A DNA stretch of 43,142 nt from the NCBI RefSeq assembly GCF_000337595.1, contig NZ_AOIL01000013.1, forward strand, positions 241,213 to 284,354. The letters are read 5' to 3'. Under the pieces are notes generated by a model. The model was given only the letters and a program-made list of their open reading frames with translations. It did not search any database and was not told where the DNA came from. The translations under genes were made by a program, and so were the position numbers. Of the stretch, positions 7,897-16,418 are shown piece by piece (the first letter of the stretch is position 1; each line of letters starts with the position of its first letter). Source of the DNA: Natrialba taiwanensis DSM 12281 (GTDB lineage: Archaea; Halobacteriota; Halobacteria; Halobacteriales; Natrialbaceae).

Positions 7897-9705
7897 CTAT
7901 TCGACGGTCACGCTCTTTGCGAGATTTCGGGGTTTGTCGATCGACCGCCCCTGCTGTTTCGCGATAGCGTACGCGAACAACTGGAAGTAGACGTTTGCGA
8001 CGAGCGGCGTTACCGGTCCGAGAGAGGGAACGGAAAACGCCGTATCGAGCGAGTTCGTCTCGACGGAGCCGTCGACGATCCCGATCGCGGGCGCGCCGCG
8101 GGTCTGGGCTTCGGCCACGTTGTTCAGCGTCTCCTCGGGGCGCGTTCCCTCGGTCAAGACGGCGAGGATGGGCGTGTCCTCAGTGACGAGTGCGAGCGGA
8201 CCGTGTTTCAGCTCGCCGGCGGCGAATCCCTCGGCGTGATCGTACGCGATTTCTTTCAGTTTCAGGGCTCCTTCCAGCGCGACGGGATAGCCGTGTGCGC
8301 GGCCGACGAAGAAGTACGCGCTGGCGTCGACGAACGCGGTGGCGGCTTCCCGAACGTCGCCTGCGTCGTCTAAGACCTGCTGAACTGCGCCCGGGAGCCC
8401 GCGGAGATCCGTCAGTACGTCCCGAGCGTCGGCGGCAGACAGCGCGTTTCGCTCCTGGGCGACGAAAACCGAGAGCAGGGCCAGCGTCGTTACCTGCGAG
8501 GCGAACGTCTTCGTCGCGGCGACGCCGATCTCCGGGCCGGCCCGGATGAAGAGGCTGTCGTCGGCGTCCCGCGTGACCGTACTCCCGAGCGTATTCGTGA
8601 CGGCGAGCGTCCGGATTCCGCCACCGTTCGCCCGGCGGAGTGCACCGAGGGTGTCGGCCGTCTCGCCGCTCTGGGTGACGGCGACTGTGAGCGTTCGCCG
8701 GGGGTCGCCGCCGCCGTCGACGGTGTACTCGCTCGCGAGTTCAGCCGTCGCCCGAACGTCGGCGAACGATTCGATGAGTTGGGCGGCGTACTCGGCGGCG
8801 TAGAACGACGTGCCACAGGCGACGAACTGGATTTCGTCGAGCGAGTCGAGGAAGCCGGCCGGAAACGTCAGATCGAGGTCGGCCGTCCCGCGGTCGAGAT
8901 CGATCCGGCCGGAAAGCGCCTGTCGGAGGGCAGTCGGTTGTTCGTGAATCTCCTTTAACATGTAGTGGTCGTAGCCGCCTTTTTCGGCGGCGGTGGCGTC
9001 CCACTCGACGGTATCGATCGGTCGGTCGACGACTTCGCCGTCCCGGTACACGGTCGCGTCGCCGTCCGCGAGCGTCACGATGTCCCCGTCCTCGAGATAG
9101 GTCACGTCCCGAGTGTGCTCGACGAACGCCGTCACATCGCTGGCGAGAAACGCCGCGTCGTCGTCGTGGCCGACGACCAGCGGGCTCTCGTGACGCGTCG
9201 CGACGATTCGATCCGTGTCGGCACACACGGTCGCGATCGCGTAGCTTCCCTCCAGTTTCGCGACCGCGGACTCGAGTGCAGCGCGGAGATCACGGCCGTC
9301 GTCCAGTTCCCGCTCCAGCAGGTGAGGGACGACTTCGGTATCGGTCTCGCTCGTGAACTCGTGGCCGTCCGCAACGAGCGTCGCCCGCAGCTCCTCGTAG
9401 TTCTCGATGATCCCATTGTGAACGACGGCAATATCGTCGCTCATTCCGGTATGTGGATGGGCGTTCGTATCGGTTGGCGGCCCGTGAGTCGACCAGCGGG
9501 TGTGGCCGATACCGCAGGTCGCACCGGTGACGGTCGGCACGCTGAGGTTGCTCACCTCCCCCTCGCGTTTGGTGATGGTCAACCCGTCGTCCCCGAGAAG
9601 GGCCATGCCGGCGGAGTCGTAGCCGCGATAGTCGAGATTCTCGAGCCCCCCGTGGACGATCTGCCCCGCTGTATCGTCGCCGACGTACCCGACGATTCCA
9701 CACAT
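7897..9705 (-). CDS. glmS: Glutamine--fructose-6-phosphate aminotransferase (isomerizing)
   Basis: About 602 residues, the normal GlmS length. It makes glucosamine-6-phosphate from fructose-6-P and glutamine, the first step to UDP-GlcNAc. The start is fixed by MCGIVGYVG, where Cys2 becomes the N-terminal nucleophile of the class II glutamine amidotransferase domain. The domain also shows HTRWSTHG, HNGIIENY and YDSAGMA. Two SIS sugar-isomerase domains follow (CGTSFYAAEYA, then TQSGETADT; later GRAHGYPVALEGALKLKE). The C-terminus KPRNLAKSVTVE matches the family end. It lies 1 base after glmU, with a strong Shine-Dalgarno inside the last glmU codons, so the two are translated from one message. 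Confidence 0.95.
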   Translation of the reverse strand: MCGIVGYVGDDTAGQIVHGGLENLDYRGYDSAGMALLGDDGLTITKREGEVSNLSVPTVTGATCGIGHTRWSTHGPPTDTNAHPHTGMSDDIAVVHNGIIENYEELRATLVADGHEFTSETDTEVVPHLLERELDDGRDLRAALESAVAKLEGSYAIATVCADTDRIVATRHESPLVVGHDDDAAFLASDVTAFVEHTRDVTYLEDGDIVTLADGDATVYRDGEVVDRPIDTVEWDATAAEKGGYDHYMLKEIHEQPTALRQALSGRIDLDRGTADLDLTFPAGFLDSLDEIQFVACGTSFYAAEYAAQLIESFADVRATAELASEYTVDGGGDPRRTLTVAVTQSGETADTLGALRRANGGGIRTLAVTNTLGSTVTRDADDSLFIRAGPEIGVAATKTFASQVTTLALLSVFVAQERNALSAADARDVLTDLRGLPGAVQQVLDDAGDVREAATAFVDASAYFFVGRAHGYPVALEGALKLKEIAYDHAEGFAAGELKHGPLALVTEDTPILAVLTEGTRPEETLNNVAEAQTRGAPAIGIVDGSVETNSLDTAFSVPSLGPVTPLVANVYFQLFAYAIAKQQGRSIDKPRNLAKSVTVE

Positions 9706-9706
9706 G

Positions 9707-10894
9707 TTATCCCCTCCTGACGACGGCGTCGGGTTCGATTCGCCCGGAAACGTGCGCCCCAGCGTCCACGGTAGCGCCGTCGCCGAGCACCGTTCCCGGG
9801 TCCACGGTGACACCGCTCCCGAGGGTCGCATTATCGCCGACGACGCCGCCGAAATCGACGTTTTCGTGTGCCTCGCCGTCGACGACTATCGTACTGTCCC
9901 CGCCGACGATCGTCGAGTTCGCGCCGATGCGTGCGTTCCCCGCGATGACCGCATCACGAACGACCGATCCCGCCTCGATGACCGCATCCGGGAACACGAC
10001 AGCGTTCGAGACGACCGCGTTCGACTCGATCGTCACGTTGTCGCCGATCGCCGTGCTCCCCTCGATCGTCGCGTTCGGCCCCAGCGTCACGTCGTCTCCG
10101 ATGACCGTATCCGGCGCGATCTCGCCGTCGCTTCCGTCCGCTTTCGTCGCCGAGTCCGCGGCGCTGAACTCGGTGCCACCGAGGACGGCGGCGTTGACAT
10201 CGAGGAGGTCCCAGAGGTAGGACACGTCGAGCCAGGTGTCGTGTTCGCGGATCGCCCGCACGGGCCGGTTCGCGATGATCGTCTCGAGGGTCGTCGTGAT
10301 TGCGAGTTCACCCTCCTCCGTCGGCGTCTCTCGAATGGCATCGAAAATTGCGTTCGAAAAGCCGTAGACGCCGGCATTGATGAGTTGGGAGCGGGTTGGC
10401 GCAGCGGGCTTTTCGGTGATTTCGACCACGCGGTCGCCCTCCAGCGAAACGACGCCGTAGTCGCTCGCGTGTGCCGATTGCGTTACCGAGAGGACTGGAC
10501 GGTCGGCCTCGCGTTCGAGTTCGTCTCGAACGTGTGCGACGAGCGAGGGGTCGACGATCCGGTCGCCGTTGAGAACGAGGAATGGGCCGTCGATCGTCGC
10601 ATCGGCCTGGAGTACGGCGTGGGCGGTGCCGAGTTGGGTTTCCTGGGCGACGTATTCGATGTCGACGCCCCACCGGTCGCCATCGCCGAAGTAGTTCCTG
10701 ATCCGTTCCTGGCGGTACCCGACGACCAGCACGATTCGGTCGATACCCGCATCCGCGAGGGCCGACACGACGTAGGCCAGTATCGGCCGGTTCGCCACCG
10801 GAACCATGGGCTTCGGTCGCCGGTTCGTCAGCGGATCGAGCCGACGACCCTCGCCGGCTGCGAGGACGACGGCCGGCACCGTGGCATTGCTCAT
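9707..10894 (-). CDS. glmU: Bifunctional sugar-1-phosphate nucleotidylyltransferase/acetyltransferase (GlmU-type)
   Basis: About 395 residues. The N-terminal nucleotidyltransferase has VVLAAGEGRRLDPLTNRRPKP (given here as a family signature ending in the catalytic Lys), then LNGDRIVD for metal binding and ITEKP. From about residue 250 there is a left-handed beta-helix of hexapeptide repeats (IGDDVTLGPNATIEGS, IGDNVTIES), the acyltransferase half. Archaeal enzymes of this type acetylate GlcN-1-P and make UDP-GlcNAc. glmS directly follows, which supports this. The ATG at 10894 has a TATA-like box at -25 to -31 and starts just before the conserved strand. An ATG at 10945 overlapping the upstream stop (ATGA) is the alternative and would add 17 residues. 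Confidence 0.88.
   Translation of the reverse strand: MSNATVPAVVLAAGEGRRLDPLTNRRPKPMVPVANRPILAYVVSALADAGIDRIVLVVGYRQERIRNYFGDGDRWGVDIEYVAQETQLGTAHAVLQADATIDGPFLVLNGDRIVDPSLVAHVRDELEREADRPVLSVTQSAHASDYGVVSLEGDRVVEITEKPAAPTRSQLINAGVYGFSNAIFDAIRETPTEEGELAITTTLETIIANRPVRAIREHDTWLDVSYLWDLLDVNAAVLGGTEFSAADSATKADGSDGEIAPDTVIGDDVTLGPNATIEGSTAIGDNVTIESNAVVSNAVVFPDAVIEAGSVVRDAVIAGNARIGANSTIVGGDSTIVVDGEAHENVDFGGVVGDNATLGSGVTVDPGTVLGDGATVDAGAHVSGRIEPDAVVRRG
9711..9718 (-). promoter_or_regulatory. Shine-Dalgarno of glmS within glmU
   Basis: On the minus strand this reads AGGAGGGG, 5-6 bases before the glmS ATG at 9705, and it overlaps the last Arg-Arg-Gly codons of glmU. This indicates internal initiation on a glmU-glmS message. 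Confidence 0.7.
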
Positions 10895-10918
10895 GCACTC
10901 CGTCGTGCGAGAATCCTT

Positions 10919-10925
10919 GAATAAC
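10919..10925 (-). promoter_or_regulatory. TATA-like box of glmU
   Basis: GTTATTC on the minus strand, 25-31 bases before the ATG at 10894. It lies in the 47-base gap after the MFS gene, so glmU-glmS probably has its own promoter. Confidence 0.5.
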
Positions 10926-10941
10926 TGCTGATGGCTCACCG

Positions 10942-12165
10942 TCATCGGTGAACGATTCGTCGTGCGAGGAGGAGCGCGCAGAGGACGAGTGCGACGGACG
11001 TGGTGCACGCGAGCAATGTCCACGCGGTATCGTAGCCGCGAGCGTCGACGAGATACCCGAACGTCGGCGGGGCGACGAGCGCGCCCGAATTGAGCGCGAG
11101 TTGGCCGCCCGCCGTGGCGCTTCCGATCCCGTCTCTCGGAACGATCGATCCGATACACGAGTAGTATATGCCGGTGAACCCGAGTATAAACGCGCCGAGA
11201 AGGGCGAACAGTAGCAGGGCAGCAAGCGGCGTTTCGGCGAACGGGATCGCCGCGAAGAGGATCGCCGAGAGGCCCGCCTGTATCGCGAGCAGAGACAGCG
11301 TTGCGGTCGTCACCGTGTCGAAGACGTTGTCGGCGATCCACCCGAAGCCGATACGGCCGACGCTACCGGTCGCCTGCGCGGCGGCGAGGGTGACGCCGGC
11401 GAAGACTGAACTCGCCCCGATCCCGTCGGCCACGTAGAGGATCGTGTAGCCAACCGTGGTGAACAGCCCCGCGCCGAGGAAAAATCCCGCGGCGACGAGC
11501 ACGACGTACTCGGAGTCGCCGAGGTGCGTCCGAAGGGGCGTGCCCGAGCCGTCAGTGTTCGATCCGGTGGTATCGTAGCAAACCCGAAAGCCGACGGTGA
11601 CCGCCGCCGCGACGACACCTGCCCCCAGAAATGCAATCTCCCATCCGACGCGACTCGCACTGAGGGGGACCAACAGCGAGCTGAGACCGCTTCCGGCGGT
11701 CACCCCCATCTGCTTGACTCCCATCGAAACGTTGAGCCGCTCCTCCGGAATCGTGTTGAAGACCGCCTTGTTCGTCCCCGGAATGGCCGTCGCGTAGAAC
11801 GCTCCGAGAACGGCCACGACGGCGAGCAGAACGGGATAAGAGGGGACGACGATGACGAGGACGGTCGTCGTCCCGAGGCCGATCAAGCCGACGACCAGCA
11901 CTCGACCCTCTCCGTACCGGTCGATAAGACGCCCGACAGGGACGACGCACGCTGTGTATCCGAGCATCAGTGCGGTCAATACGAATCCGACGGCGGTCGT
12001 CGAAAGGCCGAACTGCGTTCGAATAAACGGCGTAACCGCGTAAATAGCGTAGAAACAGACGCTTGCGGCGACCTGCCACGCGAGGATGAGAGCGGTATAG
12101 CCTTTCCAATCGCGCGGGCGCAACTCGCGGGCGAAGTCCGGCCCGAGTTCAGTCGGAACGGTCAT
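10942..12165 (-). CDS. MFS transporter
   Basis: A major-facilitator carrier of about 407 residues from the ATG at 12165 (an ATG at 12168 is also possible). About 12 hydrophobic helices are visible. The loop between helices 2 and 3 has the MFS signature VGRLIDRYGEGRV (G-x-L-x-D-R-x-G-x-R/K-x type). A second loop, GRIGFGWIADNVFD, repeats it in the C-terminal half, showing the 6+6 symmetry. The central loop is short (CYDTTGSNTDG). It resembles the oxalate/formate or nitrate-like MFS branch, but the substrate cannot be read from sequence. It lies upstream of glmU on the same strand with no clear functional link. Confidence 0.8.
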   Translation of the reverse strand: MTVPTELGPDFARELRPRDWKGYTALILAWQVAASVCFYAIYAVTPFIRTQFGLSTTAVGFVLTALMLGYTACVVPVGRLIDRYGEGRVLVVGLIGLGTTTVLVIVVPSYPVLLAVVAVLGAFYATAIPGTNKAVFNTIPEERLNVSMGVKQMGVTAGSGLSSLLVPLSASRVGWEIAFLGAGVVAAAVTVGFRVCYDTTGSNTDGSGTPLRTHLGDSEYVVLVAAGFFLGAGLFTTVGYTILYVADGIGASSVFAGVTLAAAQATGSVGRIGFGWIADNVFDTVTTATLSLLAIQAGLSAILFAAIPFAETPLAALLLFALLGAFILGFTGIYYSCIGSIVPRDGIGSATAGGQLALNSGALVAPPTFGYLVDARGYDTAWTLLACTTSVALVLCALLLARRIVHR

Positions 12166-12427
12166 CATTCGCCCCGTCCTGTCGAATACATCGCCGTTCC
12201 GTGCGTCCATTGTGGTGTCGCACATGCCGACGAGAGCCGTTCGGCCGCCGGCGAGGGATCGATCTCGGCGCTGTGCCAGTACCGTGTCGTCCGGCTTCGA
12301 TCACGAGAACGACGGCGGAGATCGGTGCCGTGCGTGACCCGGCGGAAGACGGCCGATCGATCGGGGTTCGTGTCAGGGACCAAGACCAAGATGAAGGCCA
12401 GGGCCAGGCTCGGGATCATCGAATCCA

Positions 12428-14032
12428 TCACCACAGCACGTGCGGCCAGACGAAGGTAAACAGCAGCCAGATGACCCCCGTCAGGACAGCCGTCATGATG
12501 GCGTTCAAGATGAGCCCCGTCCGAAGCATGTGGCGCTGTTTGATGTACCCGCTCCCGAACACGATGGCGTTCGGCGGCGTCGCGACCGGCAGCGCGAACG
12601 CGAAACTGGCGGCGATCGTGCCGGCCACCGCGAGAAACAGCGCCGTCGAGAAGTCCGTGAGGCCGAGCGTCGCCGAAAAGACGCTTCCGAGACTGATCAG
12701 GATGGGAACGATGATGCTCGTCGTCGCGGCGTTCGACGTCATCTCGGTCAGGAAGACGACGAGCAGGATGACCGCGCCGATAACGAGGACGATCGGTGCC
12801 CCGACGAGCGCGCCGAAAAACGTCTCCGCAATCCACCCGGTCGCGCCCGTGTCAGCAAGGCCGTTGGCCAGCGAAATACCGCCGCCGAACAACAGCAGCG
12901 TTCCCCAGTCGATATCGACCAGTTCGTCCCACTCCATCGTGTCCGCCAGCACGAGTGCTGGAACCGCGGCGACGCCGACCATCACGTAGTACAACAACCC
13001 CTGGTGGCCTTCGACGCCGAAGACGGTCATTCCGTCCCCGCCGAAGAGCGTCGTCAGCCAGGCGGCCGAAAGATACGGCTCGAAGAACTCCCCGAGCCCG
13101 CCGAGTACCCACAGCCCGGCCGTCGCGGCGAAGATCGCTGCGACCCGCTTCCCGCGCGGACTGAGCGCTCCTTCCGCTTCGAGTTGCTCCCGAGCGGCCA
13201 CTCGCGCCTCCGCCACGTCCGGTATCTCGGGCGGATAGAGGACGTACGTGAGAAGAGCCCACACGAGCGGCAACGTAACGACGACGACCGGAAGCCCGAT
13301 GAGGAGCCACTCCGCGAATCCGACTTCGTAGTCGAGGACGGCGTTTAGCTGCCCGACGAGGATCGCGTTCGGCGGCGTCCCGATGATCGTCCCGACGCCG
13401 CCGATGCTCGCGGCGTACGCGGTCCCCAGGAGCATCCCGATCTGGATGTTCGTGAACTCGTCGACCGCCTCCGCTGTACCGCCGTCCGAGGCCGTTGTGG
13501 CCGCGGTGTCGTCCGCGGCCGCCTGCTGAGCTGACGCGAGTTCATCGCGATCGAGGACCTGCGCGAGGACGCCGACCGCGATCGGGGTCATCATCGCGGT
13601 CGTTGCGGTATTCGAAACCCACATCGACAGGCCGGCGGTGACGAGCATGACGGCGAGGATGAGTCGACGCGGCGAACTCCCCATCGTGGCCATCGCGTAG
13701 AGCGCGATTCGCCGATCGATGTTGTATTTCTGAATCGCGTTCGCGAGCATGAAGCCCGCCAGGAACAGGAAAATCAGGTGGTCGGCGAATCCTGAGAGTG
13801 CGACGTCCATATCGTCGTAGACGCCGGTCCCGGTTAGCAGAACCGGGATCGTCAGTGCGGTAACGGCGAGCGGAAGCGTGCCGGTGACCCAGAGAAAGCC
13901 CGCAAAGAACATGGTTGCGATCGCGTACTGGCCCGTCGCCGACAATCCTGCCGGGGATGGCGCAGCGGCGATCAGTACCGTTCCGAGAATCGCGACGAGG
14001 AACTGCGCGATCCGGCGTTGAGATCGACTCAT
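12428..14032 (-). CDS. SLC13/DASS-family anion:sodium symporter
   Basis: About 534 residues from the ATG at 14032 (MSRSQRR). An in-frame ATG at 14047 lies inside the palindrome and is less likely. It has the two family SNT motifs, MWVSNTATTAMM in the first half and EMTSNAATTSIIVPI in the second. These build the sodium and carboxylate sites at the tips of the re-entrant hairpins. About 11-12 hydrophobic segments are present, plus a cytoplasmic loop with an Ala/Asp-rich insert (about residues 168-192). It would import di/tricarboxylates or sulfate with sodium. An XRE regulator and a perfect palindrome lie immediately upstream. Confidence 0.85.
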   Translation of the reverse strand: MSRSQRRIAQFLVAILGTVLIAAAPSPAGLSATGQYAIATMFFAGFLWVTGTLPLAVTALTIPVLLTGTGVYDDMDVALSGFADHLIFLFLAGFMLANAIQKYNIDRRIALYAMATMGSSPRRLILAVMLVTAGLSMWVSNTATTAMMTPIAVGVLAQVLDRDELASAQQAAADDTAATTASDGGTAEAVDEFTNIQIGMLLGTAYAASIGGVGTIIGTPPNAILVGQLNAVLDYEVGFAEWLLIGLPVVVVTLPLVWALLTYVLYPPEIPDVAEARVAAREQLEAEGALSPRGKRVAAIFAATAGLWVLGGLGEFFEPYLSAAWLTTLFGGDGMTVFGVEGHQGLLYYVMVGVAAVPALVLADTMEWDELVDIDWGTLLLFGGGISLANGLADTGATGWIAETFFGALVGAPIVLVIGAVILLVVFLTEMTSNAATTSIIVPILISLGSVFSATLGLTDFSTALFLAVAGTIAASFAFALPVATPPNAIVFGSGYIKQRHMLRTGLILNAIMTAVLTGVIWLLFTFVWPHVLW

Positions 14033-14037
14033 GTGGC

Positions 14038-14056
14038 TGTGTATCATTGATACACA
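14038..14056. promoter_or_regulatory. Perfect 19-bp palindrome, candidate operator
   Basis: TGTGTATCA-T-TGATACACA has 9-bp arms and a single central base. It ends 5 bases upstream of the transporter ATG (14032). Upstream, A/T-rich sequence (14062-14085) could carry the TATA box. Position and symmetry fit a dimeric repressor site. The adjacent XRE protein is the obvious candidate (inference). Confidence 0.6.
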
Positions 14057-14115
14057 CGATGATTAACATTATTGTTCTTAGTTCTTGTTATCCCGCCACA
14101 TTCTGTGAGGGAATA

Positions 14116-14361
14116 TTAAAAATTAGTGACAATAACCCGGACCTGCTCGTCGGTAAGGTCCGCGCTGTAGAGTTCGAACAGCGTCCGTCGGCGCGATTGA
14201 GAGAGTGAACGATTTCCGCTCTCAAGCATCGAGATGTGGGCTTGCATGAGTCCGTCGACCTCCCGTTCGACCGCCCGTTGTTCGTATCCGGCCGCTACTC
14301 GAAGCAATCGCCAGGCGAGCGGAGATATTTGATCCGGGTTCAGGCCGTCGGAACCGTTCAT
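14116..14361 (-). CDS. XRE-family helix-turn-helix regulator
   Basis: A DNA-binding protein of 81 residues. From about residue 14 it shows a Cro/C1-type HTH: WRLLRVAAGYEQRAVER, then VDGLMQAHISMLESGNRSL, with the usual helix 2 - turn - helix 3 pattern and the S-x-L-E-S-G end. It ends FELYSADLTDEQVRVIVTNF. The ATG at 14361 starts close to the domain, and no other ATG fits better. It lies on the same strand 83 bases upstream of the SLC13/DASS gene with the palindrome between them, so it is a likely local regulator of that transporter. The ligand is unknown. Confidence 0.7.
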   Translation of the reverse strand: MNGSDGLNPDQISPLAWRLLRVAAGYEQRAVEREVDGLMQAHISMLESGNRSLSQSRRRTLFELYSADLTDEQVRVIVTNF

Positions 14362-14761
14362 ACGTGGTGGGATACAAGAAACCCAAAAGGCTCTGTTGGA
14401 ATACTCTGCCACCAACCGCTGTCTTCTATTTGAATACGACCAGTATCTTCGAATGAGAACCGAAGTCGGTGGCAAGGAAGTTACCATCTGGGCACCAGCC
14501 GGTCGTGAGATGTTCGAAGCGCTGGCCGGGGCGGTTTCTCAGACGATCACGCTCCGATGCGTCGCTGGTTCTCGAAGACAGGTCGAAGCGATTTGCGGTC
14601 GGGCCGTACCAACGGGCAACCGCGGTCCCTGAGGGGGAGGGCGACCGCGGTCGCTGGGACGACTAACTGCTCCTGGTTTGGTATCTTCAAATCAATCGTG
14701 GCAGTTTCTCACTCGTCATAGATAAGGGAAAAATACATCATGAAGGTAACGCATATATAGT
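14362..14761. other. 400-bp intergenic region with palindromes and a doubtful small frame
   Basis: It separates the regulator from the cysteine-dioxygenase-like gene. A 14-bp perfect palindrome GCGACCGCGGTCGC lies at 14641-14654, with a related ACCGCGGTC at 14619-14627. A plus-strand frame of 59 residues (14453-14632, starting MRTEVGGKEVTIW) is protein-like but has only weak GC3 bias and no clear promoter, so I do not call it. A TATA-like AAAAATAC lies at 14729-14736. Confidence 0.4.
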
Positions 14762-15337
14762 ATGCTGATGGCTCCCTCCGGAACCGCTTCGAACGAGTTC
14801 GTTCGCACCGCATACGAAAACCTCAGAGATTTACTCGCGCAGGGTGACGGCACATTCATCGAAGAGGGGCCGGCTATTCTTCGAGACGCGATTGAAACCG
14901 ACGGATTCTTCGACGGCGTCGAGACCGAGCATGCGGAGGACTCCTACACCCGACGGCTGGTCCACTGCGAACCGGACGGACCGGTCATTCGGTTCATGGA
15001 GTGGCCCCCGGAATACGCGCTTTTGCCTCACGAACACCACGGCCGCCCTTGCTTCGAGGTGCTCGTCGATGGACAACTCTTCGTCGCCGACATGGATGCA
15101 GAGAAAGTTGCCGGTAACGAGTACGACCTGACCGTCATCGAGAGCACCGTTTGCAACCCGGGCGACGCGGGCATCGTCGACCCGCGGACCGGTTCGGACG
15201 TTCACGCGGTCTACAGTCCGGTCCGGACGCGGTCGCTGCACGTGTACCCGGACGACAACCACTACGGAATCGGGTACGTGCCGTCGGACGAACCGAACGA
15301 TCTGTACAGAAAAGAGCGATTCCAGCTGCGTGAGTAG
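14762..15337 (+). CDS. Cysteine-dioxygenase-like cupin (thiol dioxygenase)
   Basis: 191 residues; family members are about 190-200. The metal-binding block LPHEHHGRPCFEVLVDGQL (about residues 87-105) matches the H-x-H-x4-CF pattern of cysteine dioxygenase type I, including the Cys that is crosslinked in animal enzymes. The third iron ligand is probably the His in RSLHVYPDDNHYG (about 160-170). It would oxidise cysteine or another thiol to a sulfinate. ATGs at 14762 and 14768 are both possible. AAAAATAC at 14729-14736 supports 14762. A stronger ATATATA at 14753-14759 is too close to the start. It is flanked by unrelated genes. Confidence 0.75.
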   Translation: MLMAPSGTASNEFVRTAYENLRDLLAQGDGTFIEEGPAILRDAIETDGFFDGVETEHAEDSYTRRLVHCEPDGPVIRFMEWPPEYALLPHEHHGRPCFEVLVDGQLFVADMDAEKVAGNEYDLTVIESTVCNPGDAGIVDPRTGSDVHAVYSPVRTRSLHVYPDDNHYGIGYVPSDEPNDLYRKERFQLRE

Positions 15338-15484
15338 CCGTTTCCGGCCCAGATCCGCGGCTTGCAGCTTTCCCTGCGGAGGGGCAAGGGGCCACAAGAA
15401 CGCCACTACGGGCCTACAACGGACTGCTCGGTCCTCGAATGTCCTCAATTCGACGGCGCTCGCGGCGAAAGTGCATCCCGAAGA

Positions 15485-15491
15485 CATATAG
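15485..15491 (+). promoter_or_regulatory. TATA box of aglF
   Basis: CATATAG lies 25-31 bases before the aglF ATG at 15516, in a leaderless configuration. Confidence 0.6.
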
Positions 15492-15515
15492 TACTAGGTT
15501 CGGACCATTACCCAT

Positions 15516-16253
15516 ATGCAAGCAGTCGTACTGGCCGCGGGCAAGGGGACCCGCCTTCGGCCGTTGACGGAGGACAAACCCAAAGTCCTCGTCGAAGTCG
15601 ACGGGACACCGCTCATCGAGGACGTCTTCGACAATCTCCTCGACATCGGCGCGACCGAGTTCATCGTCGTCGTCGGCTACCAGAAAGAGCAGATCATCGA
15701 ACGCTACGGCGACGAGTACGAGGGCGTGCCGATCACGTACGCCCATCAGCGCGAGCAGCTTGGACTCGCACACGCCATCCTCCAGGCGGAACCGCACGTC
15801 GAGAACGAGTTCATGTTGATGCTCGGCGACAACGTCTTCCGCGGGAACCTCGGCGACGTCGTCAACCGCCAGCAGGAAGACCGAGCCGATGCGGCGTTTC
15901 TCGTCGAAGAGGTGCCCTACGAGGAGGCCTCGCGCTACGGCGTGCTCGATACGAACGAGTACGGCGAAATCGTCGAAGTCGTCGAAAAACCCGACGAGCC
16001 GCCGTCGAACCTCGTGATGACCGGCTTCTATACGTTCACACCGGCGATCTTCCACGCCTGCCATCTCGTCCAACCCAGCGACCGCGGCGAGTACGAACTC
16101 CCGGATGCCATCGATCTGCTGATCCAGTCCGGACGAACGATCGACGCGATCCGGATGGACGGCTGGCGGATCGACGTCGGCTATCCCGAGGACCGGGAAA
16201 TCGCAGAGGAGCGGATACAGGGTGAAGCGCCGTCTGTCGCCGACTCGGAGTAG
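15516..16253 (+). CDS. aglF: UTP--glucose-1-phosphate uridylyltransferase AglF
   Basis: A nucleotidyltransferase of 245 residues that makes UDP-glucose from glucose-1-P and UTP. It starts at the conserved signature MQAVVLAAGKGTRLRPLT with the catalytic Lys in DKPKVLVEV. It also has VVGYQKEQI, the metal-binding LGDNVF, VEEVPYEEASRYGV and VVEKPDEPPSNLV. It lacks the hexapeptide-repeat half found in glmU. In Haloferax AglF supplies UDP-glucose to AglM. Here aglM and aglJ lie downstream on the same strand beyond the origin region. The substrate call rests on this context and on similarity to AglF/RfbA-type enzymes. Confidence 0.87.
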   Translation: MQAVVLAAGKGTRLRPLTEDKPKVLVEVDGTPLIEDVFDNLLDIGATEFIVVVGYQKEQIIERYGDEYEGVPITYAHQREQLGLAHAILQAEPHVENEFMLMLGDNVFRGNLGDVVNRQQEDRADAAFLVEEVPYEEASRYGVLDTNEYGEIVEVVEKPDEPPSNLVMTGFYTFTPAIFHACHLVQPSDRGEYELPDAIDLLIQSGRTIDAIRMDGWRIDVGYPEDREIAEERIQGEAPSVADSE

Positions 16254-16397
16254 TCGGAATTAGGGCGGGCGCTCGTCGGATGAGCGTAATCTGCGCTTGC
16301 GCGTCCTGTGTATTCGATACCGGAACTCGCACTCGACAATCGTCACACGCGATCGACCGGTTTGCAGCTAGCTGATCGGTTCGAAACGCACTAACGA

Positions 16398-16412
16398 TAT
16401 CACGTAGTGATA
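16398..16412. promoter_or_regulatory. Palindrome between TATA region and epimerase start
   Basis: TATCAC-GTA-GTGATA has 6-bp arms and overlaps the likely core promoter of the epimerase gene (ATG at 16419; possible TATA in AACGATAT at 16394-16400). It is a candidate operator. Confidence 0.35.
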
Positions 16413-16418
16413 GCCGAT

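Noticed and set aside
12169..12428. A minus-strand frame overlapping the transporter stop (MDSMIPSLALAFILVLV...)
   Set aside because: The first 20 residues look like a signal anchor, but the rest is Arg-rich without haloarchaeal composition, and no promoter is seen. It is probably chance.
14753..14759. ATATATA just before the cysteine-dioxygenase-like ATG as its TATA box
   Set aside because: It is only 3-9 bases from the start. Archaeal TATA boxes lie about 25-30 bases before the transcription start, so AAAAATAC further upstream fits better.
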